A stretch of DNA of 64,000 nt from positions 1 to 64,000 of the forward strand of contig NZ_JWTB01000012.1 of the NCBI RefSeq assembly GCF_000813845.1. Reading direction: 5' to 3'. The stretch is from Pseudarthrobacter phenanthrenivorans (GTDB taxonomy: Bacteria; Actinomycetota; Actinomycetes; Actinomycetales; Micrococcaceae). The position numbers were made by a program, and so were the translations under genes. Below the pieces are notes generated by a model. That model did no database searches and was not told the DNA's origin. It was given only the letters and a program-made list of their open reading frames with translations. Shown one piece after another: positions 41,264 through 50,297 of the stretch. Positions within the stretch are counted from its first letter, which is position 1, and each line of letters begins with the position of its first letter.

Positions 41264-41923
41264 GTGTCAGATCTTCTCACCTCGTCCTTCCGCTTCGCCG
41301 ATCCCCGGGATCTCGCCGACCTGAAGACGTTCGCCACCCGGGCCAAAGCCATCGACGACGGCGCCATTCGCCTGCAGGCCGCGGGGCCGGTCCTGGCCGC
41401 CTACGTGTGTGTCCTGCGGCCCCGGCTCCTTGGGGAATCGACGCCCACTATCCTGGGCCTTCGCACCATGGCCCTTGCAGAACCGTCCGCCACGGACGTC
41501 ACCGTGTCCTTGTCCGCCGTCCTGGACCGGCTGGCACGGTCGGGAGAGCACGACGTCGAACTGCCAGTGCCGCCCACCAGGGTCACCGAGTCCTGGACCG
41601 GCGTGGGAGCACCCCGCGGCGGCTGGGAACTGCTGGGCGCGGTCAGCGACGCCGGCCTGAAAGCGGCGGCGGAAGCAGGGATCGCGGAAGTGGCCGGCAT
41701 CGTGCCGGACAAGCCGGGGGCCCTGATCGTCAACAACGCCCGGGCAGCGGTGTGGGGGCGGGCACTGGACGACGCCGGCCTGCCCGCCGGCGCTGCCTTC
41801 GCCGCCTTCGCGCTGGGCTTCCTGGCCGACGGCGACCAGAAGCTTTACCGTGCCGGCCGCTGGTTCCGGCTTACCGGTCCGCGCGGACACGTCCTGGCGC
41901 GGACCGGCAGCGCATTGCTCTAG
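41264..41923 (+). CDS. Conserved hypothetical protein
   Basis: A 219-residue soluble protein, Ala/Leu-rich, with no signal or membrane segment. It opens FRFADPRDLADLKTFATRAKAID and has a central VPPTRVTESWTGVGAPRGGWELLG followed by a helical half with a conserved-looking WGRAL and a closing GRWFRLTGPRGHVL. It resembles uncharacterised actinobacterial proteins of the same size; no catalytic motif stands out. GTG at 41264 is the start. It is divergent from tesB and convergent with the globin gene. Confidence 0.7.
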   Translation: MSDLLTSSFRFADPRDLADLKTFATRAKAIDDGAIRLQAAGPVLAAYVCVLRPRLLGESTPTILGLRTMALAEPSATDVTVSLSAVLDRLARSGEHDVELPVPPTRVTESWTGVGAPRGGWELLGAVSDAGLKAAAEAGIAEVAGIVPDKPGALIVNNARAAVWGRALDDAGLPAGAAFAAFALGFLADGDQKLYRAGRWFRLTGPRGHVLARTGSALL

Positions 41924-41965
41924 CAGCCGTCTTCCGCGCGGAAGAAACGCTGGTCCTGGCCGGCC

Positions 41966-42424
41966 TCAGGCTCCGGAGGGGCTGTTCACCATGGACAGCG
42001 CCGCCCGCTCCATGTATTCCCACAAGGTGCCCTCGTAAAGCGGCGGTAACTCGAGCGCATCCACGGCGGTCCGCATGTGGAACAGCCAGCGGTCCTTGGC
42101 CTCGGGCGTGACCTTGAAGGGCATGTGCCTCATGCGGAGGCGCGGATGTCCCCGTTCCTCGCCGTACGTGGTGGGGCCGCCCCAGTATTGCTCGAGGAAC
42201 ATCAGGAACCGGCGCTTCGCAGGCGCCAGGTCCTCCTCCGGGTACATGGGCCGCAGGACGGGGTCGGTGGCCACGCCGTCGTAGAAAACGTCGATCAGCT
42301 TGACGAAGGTGTCGTGGCCGCCCACGGCGTCGTAGAAGCTGTCCGTGTAGGCCGGCTTGCTGAAGGGATCGTTCTGCATCAGCTGGGGCCGCTGCCCGGG
42401 GCGCGGTTCGATGGGAAGCGACAT
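41966..42424 (-). CDS. Truncated haemoglobin, group II (GlbO-like)
   Basis: A 152-residue 2-on-2 globin. YDAVGGHDTFVKLIDVFYDGVATDPVLRPMYP is the A-E region (in part), with FLEQYWGGP bringing the group II tryptophan, and HPRLRMRHMPF carrying the proximal His and the following basic helix. Such proteins bind O2 and NO in the cytosol. ATG at 42424 is used; the longer frame into the channel gene is not. It lies one base after the MscS-like gene stop, so they form an operon. Confidence 0.92.
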   Translation of the reverse strand: MSLPIEPRPGQRPQLMQNDPFSKPAYTDSFYDAVGGHDTFVKLIDVFYDGVATDPVLRPMYPEEDLAPAKRRFLMFLEQYWGGPTTYGEERGHPRLRMRHMPFKVTPEAKDRWLFHMRTAVDALELPPLYEGTLWEYMERAALSMVNSPSGA

Positions 42425-42425
42425 G

Positions 42426-43109
42426 CTAGTCTCCGGCTTTCTGGTCTGTCTTCTTGTCGTCGGCGTGGGCCGAGCCCTGGTCGGTAGTGCCGTCTTCGGA
42501 TTCGTGCAGCGGGACGTACCGCCCCTGGGACCGGTTGCCCACGCGCAGGATCTCCCCGTTGCGCAGGTACCAGATGGCGCCGTCGTCCGATCGGACCCGC
42601 GTGATGCGCAGCCCCATGGACTCCACGACACCCACCACTTCGCTGGTCTCGATCACATCACCGATGCCGTACTGGTCCTCAATGGTAATGAAGATGCCGG
42701 CCAGGAAGTCCCGGATCAGCTGCTGTGCACCGAAACCGATGGCGACACCGAGGATACCGACGCTGGTCAGCAGCGGGGCAATGTTGATGTCCAGGTTCTG
42801 CAGCACGTACATGCCGGTGATGATGACCACCAGCACGCCGACCACGCTGTTGAGGAGCGAACCGATGGTTTCGGCGCGCTGGACGCGCCGTTCGTGGTCC
42901 AGCGCGCGGAAGGCCGGTGCCACCCACTTAAACGTGGGCTTCTTGAAGAAGTTGCTTCCCGAGGCCACCCGCTTGGTGATGCGGGAGATGATGAACGTCG
43001 CCACGAGCCAGACGGCGACCCCGACGCCAAGGCTGATTACGATGCCGGGAATGCTCACGCCGCTTGGCTGGCTGGTGGCAGGGGGAAGGATGGACAACAT
43101 ACTGACCAT
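42426..43109 (-). CDS. Small-conductance mechanosensitive channel family protein
   Basis: A 227-residue MscS-like protein, shorter than E. coli MscS (286). Two N-terminal membrane helices (about 16-42 and 85-105) precede the pore-lining helix, LLTSVGILGVAIGFGAQQLIRDFLAGIFI, which keeps the Gly/Ala packing pattern, and a beta domain GDVIETSEVVGVVESMGLRITRVR. The final 40 residues are charged and probably disordered. It protects from hypo-osmotic shock. It is the first gene of an operon with the truncated globin. Confidence 0.88.
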   Translation of the reverse strand: MVSMLSILPPATSQPSGVSIPGIVISLGVGVAVWLVATFIISRITKRVASGSNFFKKPTFKWVAPAFRALDHERRVQRAETIGSLLNSVVGVLVVIITGMYVLQNLDINIAPLLTSVGILGVAIGFGAQQLIRDFLAGIFITIEDQYGIGDVIETSEVVGVVESMGLRITRVRSDDGAIWYLRNGEILRVGNRSQGRYVPLHESEDGTTDQGSAHADDKKTDQKAGD

Positions 43110-43175
43110 GAATGGATATAGCTCCTTGGAATATTGCTCTGTTCCCTTTCAACCCTAGCGCCGTAGCGTGGAGCA

Positions 43176-44174
43176 ATGCGCATCCTCATCCTCGGCGGAA
43201 CAGCCTTCCTTTCCCGCGAAATTGCCAGGCAGGCGGTCGCCGCCGGCCATGAAGTGACCTGCCTGGCCCGGGGGACAACGGCTGAACCGCCGCCCGGCGC
43301 GGCATGGGTGCGGGCGGACCGCTCCATCGGGGCTGCGGCGTATGACCAGGTGAAGGGGGAGTGGGATGCCGCCGTCGAGGTGGCGCGCGACCCCGGACCC
43401 GCCCGGGACGCCCTCGGAGAACTGGCCGGCAGGTCGGCGCACTGGACCTTCGTGTCGAGCTGCTCCGTCTACGCCGACCACTCCGTTCCTGACGCCGCGG
43501 AAGATGCCGCCCTCCTTCCGGCGCTTCCCCCGGGGACGCCTTCCACCCCCGAGACCTATGGCGAATCCAAGGCGGCCATCGAGGAAGCAACCCTGGCGGC
43601 GGCCGGGGAACGGGCACACCTGTGCCGGGCGGGGCTGGTCGGCGGTCCCGGCGACCCCACCGACCGCTACGGCTACTGGCCGGCGCGCTTCGCCAGGACC
43701 TCCGGGCCGGTGCTGGTTCCGGACACCGGCCACCAGCCCACCCAGGTCATCGACGTGCGGGACCTCGCGGCCTGGATCCTGCTCGCGGCCGAACGCGCTA
43801 TCACCGGTGCGCTGAACGCGGGCGGGGACCAGGTGTCCTTTGCCGATCTCCTCACCGCCTGCCGCGCATCATCCTCCGGCAGCCCCGCCACTGTAGTTGC
43901 CGGTGAAGACTGGCTGGTGGAGCAGGGGGTGGGTTACTGGTCCGGGCCCGATTCGCTGCCGCTCTGGCTTCCGCCCCGCCACGAGGGCTTCATGGCCCGC
44001 AGCAACCGGGCCGCCAGGGCCGCAGGCATGGTGCTGCGGCCCTGGCAGGAGACCGTGGCGGATACCCTGGCTGATGAACGCGCCCGCGGACTGGACCGGC
44101 CGCGCAAGGCCGGCCTTTCGCCCGGAACCGAGGAACGGCTCGTGGACCTGCTCCGGACCGGCGGACCGGCCTAG
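43176..44174 (+). CDS. NAD-dependent epimerase/dehydratase family protein
   Basis: A 332-residue extended-SDR protein. It opens with MRILILGGTAFLSREIARQA (GGTxFLS variant of the GxxGxxG motif). The usual catalytic Y-x-x-x-K is found as YGESKAAIE. Later come RAGLVGGPGDPTDRYGYWPARF and QVIDVRDLAAWILLA. It looks like nucleotide-sugar epimerase relatives of actinobacteria whose substrate is undetermined. Its last four bases overlap the convergent OsmC gene. The intergenic space to the channel gene is 66 bases. Confidence 0.85.
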   Translation: MRILILGGTAFLSREIARQAVAAGHEVTCLARGTTAEPPPGAAWVRADRSIGAAAYDQVKGEWDAAVEVARDPGPARDALGELAGRSAHWTFVSSCSVYADHSVPDAAEDAALLPALPPGTPSTPETYGESKAAIEEATLAAAGERAHLCRAGLVGGPGDPTDRYGYWPARFARTSGPVLVPDTGHQPTQVIDVRDLAAWILLAAERAITGALNAGGDQVSFADLLTACRASSSGSPATVVAGEDWLVEQGVGYWSGPDSLPLWLPPRHEGFMARSNRAARAAGMVLRPWQETVADTLADERARGLDRPRKAGLSPGTEERLVDLLRTGGPA

Positions 44175-44644
44175 GCCGCCACCGTCACCGGCCGGTGCTC
44201 CACCGGGAAGTTCACGCTGCGGGCAATGAAGCACACCTGGTTCGCCTCGTGGTGCAGGGAGGCCGCCAGGTCCGCCTGGCCGGAATCGGCCACCGTCACG
44301 CGCGGATTCAGGACCACACGCTCGAACTGCCCGCTGCCGTCCCGGTTGAGCCGCATCATCCCCGTGGCCTCGTCCCGGTAATCCGTCACCACCACGCCAT
44401 GTTTCACCGCCACGTGCAGGTAGGACAGCATGTGGCACTGTGCCAGCGCAGCCAGGAGCAGCTGCTCGGGGTTGTAGCGTTCACGGTCCCCATGGAAGGT
44501 GGGGTCCGCCGACCCCTTCAGGGGCGGCAGGCCCGGAATCAGCACGTCATGGTCCCGGGAATAGCTCCGGTACGACGACGTGCCGTCACCCCGGTTGCCC
44601 GTCCACTGGACCGTCAGCGCATAGCGGTGTTCCGAAAGGTTCAC
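44171..44644 (-). CDS. OsmC-family protein
   Basis: A 157-residue OsmC/Ohr-fold protein. The two catalytic cysteines are in LAALAQCHMLSYLH and NQVCFIARSVN, the arrangement of OsmC peroxidases that reduce organic hydroperoxides. GTG at 44644 overlaps the pepN stop (GTGA), so it is translationally coupled to pepN. The long in-frame extension upstream to 45148 lies inside pepN and is rejected. Confidence 0.9.
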   Translation of the reverse strand: MNLSEHRYALTVQWTGNRGDGTSSYRSYSRDHDVLIPGLPPLKGSADPTFHGDRERYNPEQLLLAALAQCHMLSYLHVAVKHGVVVTDYRDEATGMMRLNRDGSGQFERVVLNPRVTVADSGQADLAASLHHEANQVCFIARSVNFPVEHRPVTVAA

Positions 44645-47211
44645 TCCGGGCCGCCCTTCCCAACAACGTCGGCGGCCCGGGCACGCAGGGCGCGCGCCAC
44701 GCCGTCGCGGTTCTCCAGCATCATGCGCCGCAGTGCGGCGCTCTCCGCCGGCAGCGAGGCAAGGAACCCGTCGGTCCGGTCGATGGTGGCCTGCGTGGTC
44801 AGCAGCGCAGGGTACAGCCCGACGACGATCTGCTGGGCCAGTGCGTGCGTCCGGGTTGCCACGATGCCCGGCACGGCCGCGAAATACTTCTCCGCGTACG
44901 GTTCCAGCAGCGAACGGTCCAGCACCCGCATGAATCCGGCCACGGCCGATCCCTGCAGCGCATTGGACAGCTCGCCCTTGACCACGATCGATTCCCAGGC
45001 CGCCGCCTTCGCCTCCGCGGTGGGAATCGCAGCCTTCGCCAGGGCGGCGGCGTTCTGGCCGCTGGAGGTGTTGTCGCGCTGCAGCTCGGCGTCGATGCCG
45101 TCCTGCCCCATCCTGCCGCCGGCAACCAGCGACGCCACCAGTTCCCAACGCAGGTCCTGGTCAACGGTGAGCCCCTCGAGGACGGCGGAGCCGTCCAACA
45201 GTCCGGCCACCCTGTCCAGCTGCGGGGCGCTGCGGGCCAGGAGGGCGAAGGACTTGATGAACTGCAGCTGCGCGTCCGATCCACCCGGCACTGTGGACGC
45301 CAGCTCCCACAGCCGGTCCACGGCCGAAACCGTGGTGGCTTCGCGGTGCTCCTCCGCCACATAGAAGTTCAGGGTGGTGGCCAGCTGGCGGAGCTGGACC
45401 AGGATCACGGAGGAGTCCGTTTCCGCGGCCACGTTGGACAGGATCAGCTCAACGTACTTGCGCGCCGGCGTCTCACCGTCCCGCGCAGCGTCCCACGCGG
45501 AGTTCCATACCAGGGTCCGCGGCAGGCTGTCGGCGAAGTCCTTCAGGTGGGCGGTGGCGGTGGCCAGCGACGTCGGATCGAGCCGTACCTTGGCGTAGGC
45601 GAGGTCGTCGTCATTGATGAGGATCAGGTCCGGCTGGTCCAGGCCGGCCAGTGCCGGCACTTCGGTGCGTTCGCCGTCGACATCCAGCTCCTCACGGTGC
45701 ACCCGGGTGAGCCTGCCGCCGTCCAGGTTGTAGAAGCCCACGGCGAGGCGGTGCGGCCGGATGGTGGGCCACTCCGGAACAGCGGACTGCAGGATGGCAA
45801 AGGAGCGCAGCTTCCCGTCAGAATCCACGTCCAGCTCGGGGGCCAGGGTGTTGACGCCCGCCGTCTCCAGCCACTGCCGGCCCCAGCGGTCCAGGTCGCG
45901 GCCGCTGGCCTTCTCCAGCTCCACCAGCAGGTCGCGCAGCTCGGTGTTGTGCCAGGAGTGCTTGGCGAAGTACTCCCGGACCCCGGCCATGAACTGTTCC
46001 GGCCCCACCCAGGCCACCAGCTGCCGGAGCACCGAGGCGCCCTTGGCATAGGTGATGCCGTCGAAGTTGACCTCCACGTCCTGCAGGTCGTTGATCTCAG
46101 CGAAGATGGGGTGCGTGGTGGGCAGCTGGTCCTGCCGGTACGCCCAGGACTTCTCCACCGAAGCGAAGGTGGTCCAGGCACTGGTGAACGAGGTGGCTTC
46201 CACCGCAGCCAGGTGGGACATGTACTCCGCGAAGGATTCGTTGAGCCACAGGTCGTTCCACCACCGCATGGTCACCAGGTCGCCGAACCACATGTGCGCC
46301 AGTTCGTGCAGCACGGTGATGGCGCGGCGCTCGATCTGGGCGCCGGTGACCTTGCTGCGGAAGACATAGCCCTCCAGGATGGTTACCGCCCCGGCGTTCT
46401 CCATGGCCCCCGCGTTGAACTCGGGGACGAACAGCTGGTCATACTTTTCGAAGGGGTAGGGGCAGCCGAACTGCGCCTCGAAGAAACCGAAGCCCTGCCG
46501 CGTCAGTTCGAAGATGTTGTCCGCGTCCAGGTACTGCATCAGCGACTTCCGGGCAAAGACGCCCAGTGGAATGACGCGGCCGTCCGAGCTGGTGACCTCG
46601 CTGCGGACCGACTGGTACGGCCCTGCGATCAGCGCGGTGACGTAGGAAGACAGCCGCGGCGTCGGGGCAAACGTCCACACCGACCTGGCGCTGCCGTCCT
46701 CTGCGGCCCCGGCCTCCACGGGGACGGGGGTGGGCGAGTTGGAAATGACGTCCCAGTGGGACGGCGCCGTGACGGTGAAGGCGAAGGTTGCCTTCAGGTC
46801 CGGCTGCTCGAAGACCGTGAACATCCGGCGGGAGTCGGGGACTTCGAACTGGGTGTAGAGGTAGACCTCGTTGTCCACCGGGTCAACGAACCGGTGCAGG
46901 CCCTCACCGGTGTTCATGTACGGCATCTCCGCCACCACGGTCAGCTCGTTGTGCTCCGCCAGGTCAGGCAGCTGGATCCGCACGCCGTCGGCAACCGTTC
47001 CGGGGTCCAGGCTGCGTCCGTTGAGGGTGACGCTGTGCACGGTGCGGGTCACGGCATCGATGAAGCTGGCCGATCCGGGCGCTGCGGTGAATTTCACGGT
47101 GGTGGTACTGCCAAAGACCTCTCCGCCGCGGGTCAGGTCCAGGCTGACATCGTAGGACTCGACGGTGATCAGTTCGGCGCGCTCACGGGCTTCGGCGCGC
47201 GTCAGGTTCAT
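44641..47211 (-). CDS. pepN: Aminopeptidase N (M1 family)
   Basis: An 856-residue zinc aminopeptidase, the usual actinobacterial size. GAMENAG is the substrate-binding exopeptidase motif, HELAHMWFGDLVTMRWWNDLWLNE gives HExxH plus the downstream Glu ligand around residue 300, and a long C-terminal ERAP1-like helical domain follows. It removes N-terminal residues from peptides in the cytosol. ATG at 47211 (MNLTRAEARERAELI) is the standard start; the 33-residue upstream extension has no support. It is coupled to the OsmC gene at its end. Confidence 0.95.
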   Translation of the reverse strand: MNLTRAEARERAELITVESYDVSLDLTRGGEVFGSTTTVKFTAAPGSASFIDAVTRTVHSVTLNGRSLDPGTVADGVRIQLPDLAEHNELTVVAEMPYMNTGEGLHRFVDPVDNEVYLYTQFEVPDSRRMFTVFEQPDLKATFAFTVTAPSHWDVISNSPTPVPVEAGAAEDGSARSVWTFAPTPRLSSYVTALIAGPYQSVRSEVTSSDGRVIPLGVFARKSLMQYLDADNIFELTRQGFGFFEAQFGCPYPFEKYDQLFVPEFNAGAMENAGAVTILEGYVFRSKVTGAQIERRAITVLHELAHMWFGDLVTMRWWNDLWLNESFAEYMSHLAAVEATSFTSAWTTFASVEKSWAYRQDQLPTTHPIFAEINDLQDVEVNFDGITYAKGASVLRQLVAWVGPEQFMAGVREYFAKHSWHNTELRDLLVELEKASGRDLDRWGRQWLETAGVNTLAPELDVDSDGKLRSFAILQSAVPEWPTIRPHRLAVGFYNLDGGRLTRVHREELDVDGERTEVPALAGLDQPDLILINDDDLAYAKVRLDPTSLATATAHLKDFADSLPRTLVWNSAWDAARDGETPARKYVELILSNVAAETDSSVILVQLRQLATTLNFYVAEEHREATTVSAVDRLWELASTVPGGSDAQLQFIKSFALLARSAPQLDRVAGLLDGSAVLEGLTVDQDLRWELVASLVAGGRMGQDGIDAELQRDNTSSGQNAAALAKAAIPTAEAKAAAWESIVVKGELSNALQGSAVAGFMRVLDRSLLEPYAEKYFAAVPGIVATRTHALAQQIVVGLYPALLTTQATIDRTDGFLASLPAESAALRRMMLENRDGVARALRARAADVVGKGGPE

Positions 47212-47384
47212 GCCTGGCAAAGGAGGTCCTCCAGAGAAGTTTCGGCTGCCGTCCGGTGGTCCCGGTACGGGCACTGTGTTGCATTCTTTCATCCTTGAGG
47301 TCCTTGGCAAGTTGCGCAGCTCACAGCGGCCCCGCGCGCCGGGGAGGGGGTTGGACGGGCCGCCGCAGGGGTAGCGTTAAATGC

Positions 47385-48398
47385 ATGGGAAAGCTGTTGG
47401 ATTCGGTGGACACCAAGGCCCTGCGCTTCGCCGTCGGGTTCCCCGTCGTCCTGGCCGCTGCCTTCATATACTGCGCCACGCTGCTGCGCCCGGACCTTCC
47501 GGAGCCAGTCGCCTTCATGTGGACGAACGACGGCGGGACCGCCTTTGCGCCGTTCGGCGCCTACGTCGGCGTTGGGGCGGCCGGGCTCATCGCCGCCGGC
47601 TGGCTGGTGCTGCTGCAGGCCGTCCCGCTGGGCAGGCCCGTGCTGATGCGCAGGATCATGATGGGCGCAGGCCTGTTCCTGAGCCTCTTCCTCACGTCGG
47701 CCCTGGCCGCCGGCCTCATCGGCCAGACCGGCCTGGCCGACGCCCGGCAGTCCCACGTGGACATGACCGTCCTTGCGCTCGGCAGCGGAGCCGCAGTATC
47801 ACTCGGCGTCGCCATGGCCATGGTCTACAAGGCAGACCGGCAATGGTCACCTGACGACGACCGGGCGCTGCAGGCCGCGATCGCCAGGGAACTGGACCCC
47901 GACCTCACCCGGGACAGCATCCGGCTGTGGGTCCACGCACGGAGCTCAGTCTTTGTCATGATCGCCATCGCCTCGCTGTTCCCGGCGGCCCTCATCGCCG
48001 TCGTGGTCCCATGGCTGGGCATCCTGCTCGTGGTGCTGGCCCTCGTGGGCGCCGCCTTCCTGTTCGCCCGGATCAGGGCGGACCGGCGCGGACTGAAGGT
48101 CCTGCTGGCCGGGTTGGTACCGGTCATGGACGTGCCCGCCGGGGCCATCTCGAACGCCAGCGCCGAGGATGTCAGGGCCGCCGACTATGGCGGGTGGGGC
48201 TACCGGCACCACGGCGGCACTGCCGCCATGCTCGTCAGCAGCGGGCCCGCCGTCGTCGTCAGCAGGACGGACGGCCAGCGCCTGGCCGTCAGCGGCGGCA
48301 GCCAGGACTCCGCTGCCCGGCTCGCCGAAGTCCTCACCCGGGTCGCCGCCCGGGCCCGCAAAAGCGGCGGAGCGCCGCCTGCGGCCCAGGATTCCTGA
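47385..48398 (+). CDS. Membrane protein, DUF1648-like
   Basis: A 337-residue protein with an N-terminal helix followed by PDLPEPVAFMWTNDGGTAFAPF, the hallmark loop of DUF1648, then several hydrophobic helices (about 60-80, 95-120, 130-150) and a second helical pair near 190-230. The C-terminal 100 residues are soluble and contain GWGYRHHGGTAAMLVSSGPAVVV. ATG 47385 is the start; ATG 47381 is out of frame. Function is unknown. It is divergent from pepN and 86 bases upstream of rpiB. Confidence 0.72.
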   Translation: MGKLLDSVDTKALRFAVGFPVVLAAAFIYCATLLRPDLPEPVAFMWTNDGGTAFAPFGAYVGVGAAGLIAAGWLVLLQAVPLGRPVLMRRIMMGAGLFLSLFLTSALAAGLIGQTGLADARQSHVDMTVLALGSGAAVSLGVAMAMVYKADRQWSPDDDRALQAAIARELDPDLTRDSIRLWVHARSSVFVMIAIASLFPAALIAVVVPWLGILLVVLALVGAAFLFARIRADRRGLKVLLAGLVPVMDVPAGAISNASAEDVRAADYGGWGYRHHGGTAAMLVSSGPAVVVSRTDGQRLAVSGGSQDSAARLAEVLTRVAARARKSGGAPPAAQDS

Positions 48399-48484
48399 CC
48401 GCGGCAGTCCTATATCCTTATCCGTGTCGTTCCGGCCTGCACCCGGCGGGCCGCCAGCTCCCCACAACCGAACGGACTTTGCAC

Positions 48485-48979
48485 GTGACAACAACCCCTG
48501 CCTTCCCTCGGGTCCACATCGCCACCGACCACGCAGGCATGGAACTCAGCGCCCACCTCGTGACCCACCTGACCGGGAAGGGGTATGAGGTGGTGGACCA
48601 CGGTCCCAAGTCCTACGACCCCCAGGACGACTACCCCTCCTTCTGCATCAACGCCGCGCTCGCCGTGGTGGCCGACCAGCAGGCGGGCATCCACGCCCTG
48701 GGCATCGTGCTGGGCGGATCGGGCAACGGGGAGCAGATTGCGGCCAACAAGGTCAAGGGCGTGCGCGCTGCCCTCGCCTGGAACCTGTCCACCGCCACCC
48801 TGGCGCGGGAGCACAACGACGCCAACGTGGTGGCCGTGGGCGGCCGCCAGCACTCGGTGGAGGAAGCCACGGAACTGATCGAGGCGTTCCTGAACGAACC
48901 CTTCAGCAACGACGAACGCCACGTCCGCAGGATCGGCAAGATCGCTGCCTACGAAACCACCGGCGAGGTCATCGAGTAG
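48485..48979 (+). CDS. rpiB: Ribose-5-phosphate isomerase B
   Basis: A 164-residue RpiB/LacA-type enzyme interconverting ribose and ribulose 5-phosphate. Landmarks are HIATDHAGMEL, VVDHGPKSYDPQDDYP, the phosphate/anion loop GIVLGGSGNGEQIAANK (in which the usual Cys is Ser) and EHNDANVVAVGGRQHS. GTG at 48485 is the start. Its stop shares one base with the glycosylase start (TAGTG), showing coupling. It feeds the same pentose pathway as gnd and xylAB. Confidence 0.93.
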   Translation: MTTTPAFPRVHIATDHAGMELSAHLVTHLTGKGYEVVDHGPKSYDPQDDYPSFCINAALAVVADQQAGIHALGIVLGGSGNGEQIAANKVKGVRAALAWNLSTATLAREHNDANVVAVGGRQHSVEEATELIEAFLNEPFSNDERHVRRIGKIAAYETTGEVIE

Positions 48980-49935
48980 TGCCTGAGGGCCATTCCGTCC
49001 GGCGGCTCGCGCGCCAGTTCGGCGACGTGTTCCTCGGCGAGACGCTTGCTGTGTCCAGCCCCCAGGGCAGGTTCAGCGGGGGAGCGTCGCTGCTCGACGG
49101 GCACGTCCTGGCCGCAGCCGAAGCCCACGGCAAGCACCTCTTCCTGCACTTCGACAACAGCCTGGTGCTGCACGTGCACCTCGGCCTGTACGGCGCGTGG
49201 AGCTTCGGCGGCGACAGCACGTTCGCCGGCGCGTCGAGCATCGGTGCCCCGCGGCGGGTAGGGGAGCAGGAGGCTTTTGCGGAGGACGGCGACGGCGGTG
49301 CCGCCTACGCCGGGCCGCCGGCCCCGGTGGGAGCCGTCCGGGTCAGGCTCGCCGGCAGCCACGGCTGGGCCGACCTCCGCGGTGCCACCACCTGCGAGAC
49401 CATCACCGCGGCGGAGATCGACGCGGTGCTGGCCCGGCTGGGACCGGATCCGCTGCGCAACCTCCGCGGCGATGCCGCGCGTTTCGCTGCCAACGTCCAG
49501 GCCAGGAAGACCCCGCTCGCGGCGCTGCTCATGGACCAGAAGGTGATTGCCGGCGTCGGCAACGTGTACCGCGCCGAAGTCCTCTTCCGGCGCCGCCTTG
49601 ACCCGTGGCTTCCCGGCACGGCACTCGCCGACGGCGACGCCCGGAAGCTCTGGCGCGACATCGTGGCCGTCATGGCCGACGGCGTGGCGGACGGCAGGAT
49701 CATCACCACCCCGCCGAAATACTGGACCCTTGACGGCACCACCGCTGCCCGGGCCGCCAGGGCAGGTATCGAGGTGCCGCCAAAGAGTGCCCGGTTTCCG
49801 CACCGCGAGGACGTGCACTTCGTCTACAAACGCCACGGGCTGCCGTGCCGGGTGTGCCGGACCATGGTGCTCATGGCCGACCTGGCCGGACGCAACCTCT
49901 ACTGGTGCCCGTTGTGCCAGCAGCCGCAGGACTAG
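48979..49935 (+). CDS. Fpg/Nei-family DNA glycosylase (Nei-like)
   Basis: A 318-residue base excision enzyme. PEGHSVRRLAR begins the mature protein, with Pro2 as the Schiff-base nucleophile and Glu3; LHVHLGLYGAW is the next family block, AALLMDQKVIAGVGNVYRAEVLF the helix-two-turn-helix, and CRVCRTMVLMADLAGRNLYWCPLCQ the C-terminal zinc finger, all four Cys present. It removes oxidised bases and cuts the strand. The GTG start overlaps the rpiB stop. An acidic insert near residue 90-115 is longer than in Fpg. Confidence 0.92.
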   Translation: MPEGHSVRRLARQFGDVFLGETLAVSSPQGRFSGGASLLDGHVLAAAEAHGKHLFLHFDNSLVLHVHLGLYGAWSFGGDSTFAGASSIGAPRRVGEQEAFAEDGDGGAAYAGPPAPVGAVRVRLAGSHGWADLRGATTCETITAAEIDAVLARLGPDPLRNLRGDAARFAANVQARKTPLAALLMDQKVIAGVGNVYRAEVLFRRRLDPWLPGTALADGDARKLWRDIVAVMADGVADGRIITTPPKYWTLDGTTAARAARAGIEVPPKSARFPHREDVHFVYKRHGLPCRVCRTMVLMADLAGRNLYWCPLCQQPQD

Positions 49936-50034
49936 GAACGGCCTGGCGCGCGGCGAAAACGGGGCACTTCGACACTGACACGCCGTGTGCTGTCCCGTAT
50001 CCCGGCTGCCGCCCCGTCAAAGTGCCCCGCGACA

Positions 50035-50043
50035 GGGGGGGGG
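50035..50043. repeat. G9 homopolymer
   Basis: Nine consecutive G residues in the intergenic space between the glycosylase gene and tRNA-Gly. It is not in a gene; sequencing slippage is possible. Confidence 0.6.
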
Positions 50044-50061
50044 CGGCACGGTTAAAACCAA

Positions 50062-50087
50062 AAGGACCCCTCTGCTGAGGGGTCCTT
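50062..50087 (-). terminator. Terminator of tRNA-Gly
   Basis: AAGGACCCCTC (50062-50072) pairs with GAGGGGTCCTT (50077-50087), loop TGCT; read on the minus strand, TTTTGGTTTT follows. It starts six bases beyond the tRNA. Confidence 0.88.
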
Positions 50088-50092
50088 CGCGG

Positions 50093-50166
50093 TGGAGGGG
50101 ACGACGGGAATCGAACCCGCGTAATCAGTTTGGAAGACTGAGGCTTTACCATTAAGCTACGTCCCC
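50093..50166 (-). tRNA. tRNA-Gly (anticodon TCC)
   Basis: Acceptor GGGGACG with CGTCCCC, discriminator T, CCA encoded at 50093-50095, anticodon stem TCAGT/ACTGA around CTTCCAA, T arm GGTTCGATTCC. It is convergent with the glycosylase gene and divergent from tRNA-Pro. Confidence 0.95.
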
Positions 50167-50277
50167 GAAGGAAGATCCGTTATTCGCGGAAACTCCGGGC
50201 TGGCTGTTCAAGCCGGATACAACTAAACCTAATCCATGGCCTACGTGTCAAATGTGCATTCGCGACGCGTATCACCG

Positions 50278-50283
50278 TAGACT
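50278..50283 (+). promoter_or_regulatory. -10 element of tRNA-Pro
   Basis: TAGACT lies 15 bases before the tRNA 5' end, the same form as before rnpB and ileS. The -35 is not clear. Confidence 0.45.
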
Positions 50284-50297
50284 TGCCTGTGCACTTA

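Noticed and set aside
44645..45148. N-terminal extension of the OsmC gene
   Set aside because: The extension is entirely inside pepN in another frame. GTG at 44644 overlapping the pepN stop gives a normal OsmC length.
44440..47298. 952-residue frame on the plus strand
   Set aside because: Antisense to pepN (HExxH, GAMEN intact). The composition is Gln/Gly/Arg/Val biased and no domain is recognisable.
49970..50092. Small gene between the glycosylase gene and tRNA-Gly
   Set aside because: The only frames run through the G9 tract, the hairpin arms and the tRNA itself, with no ribosome site.
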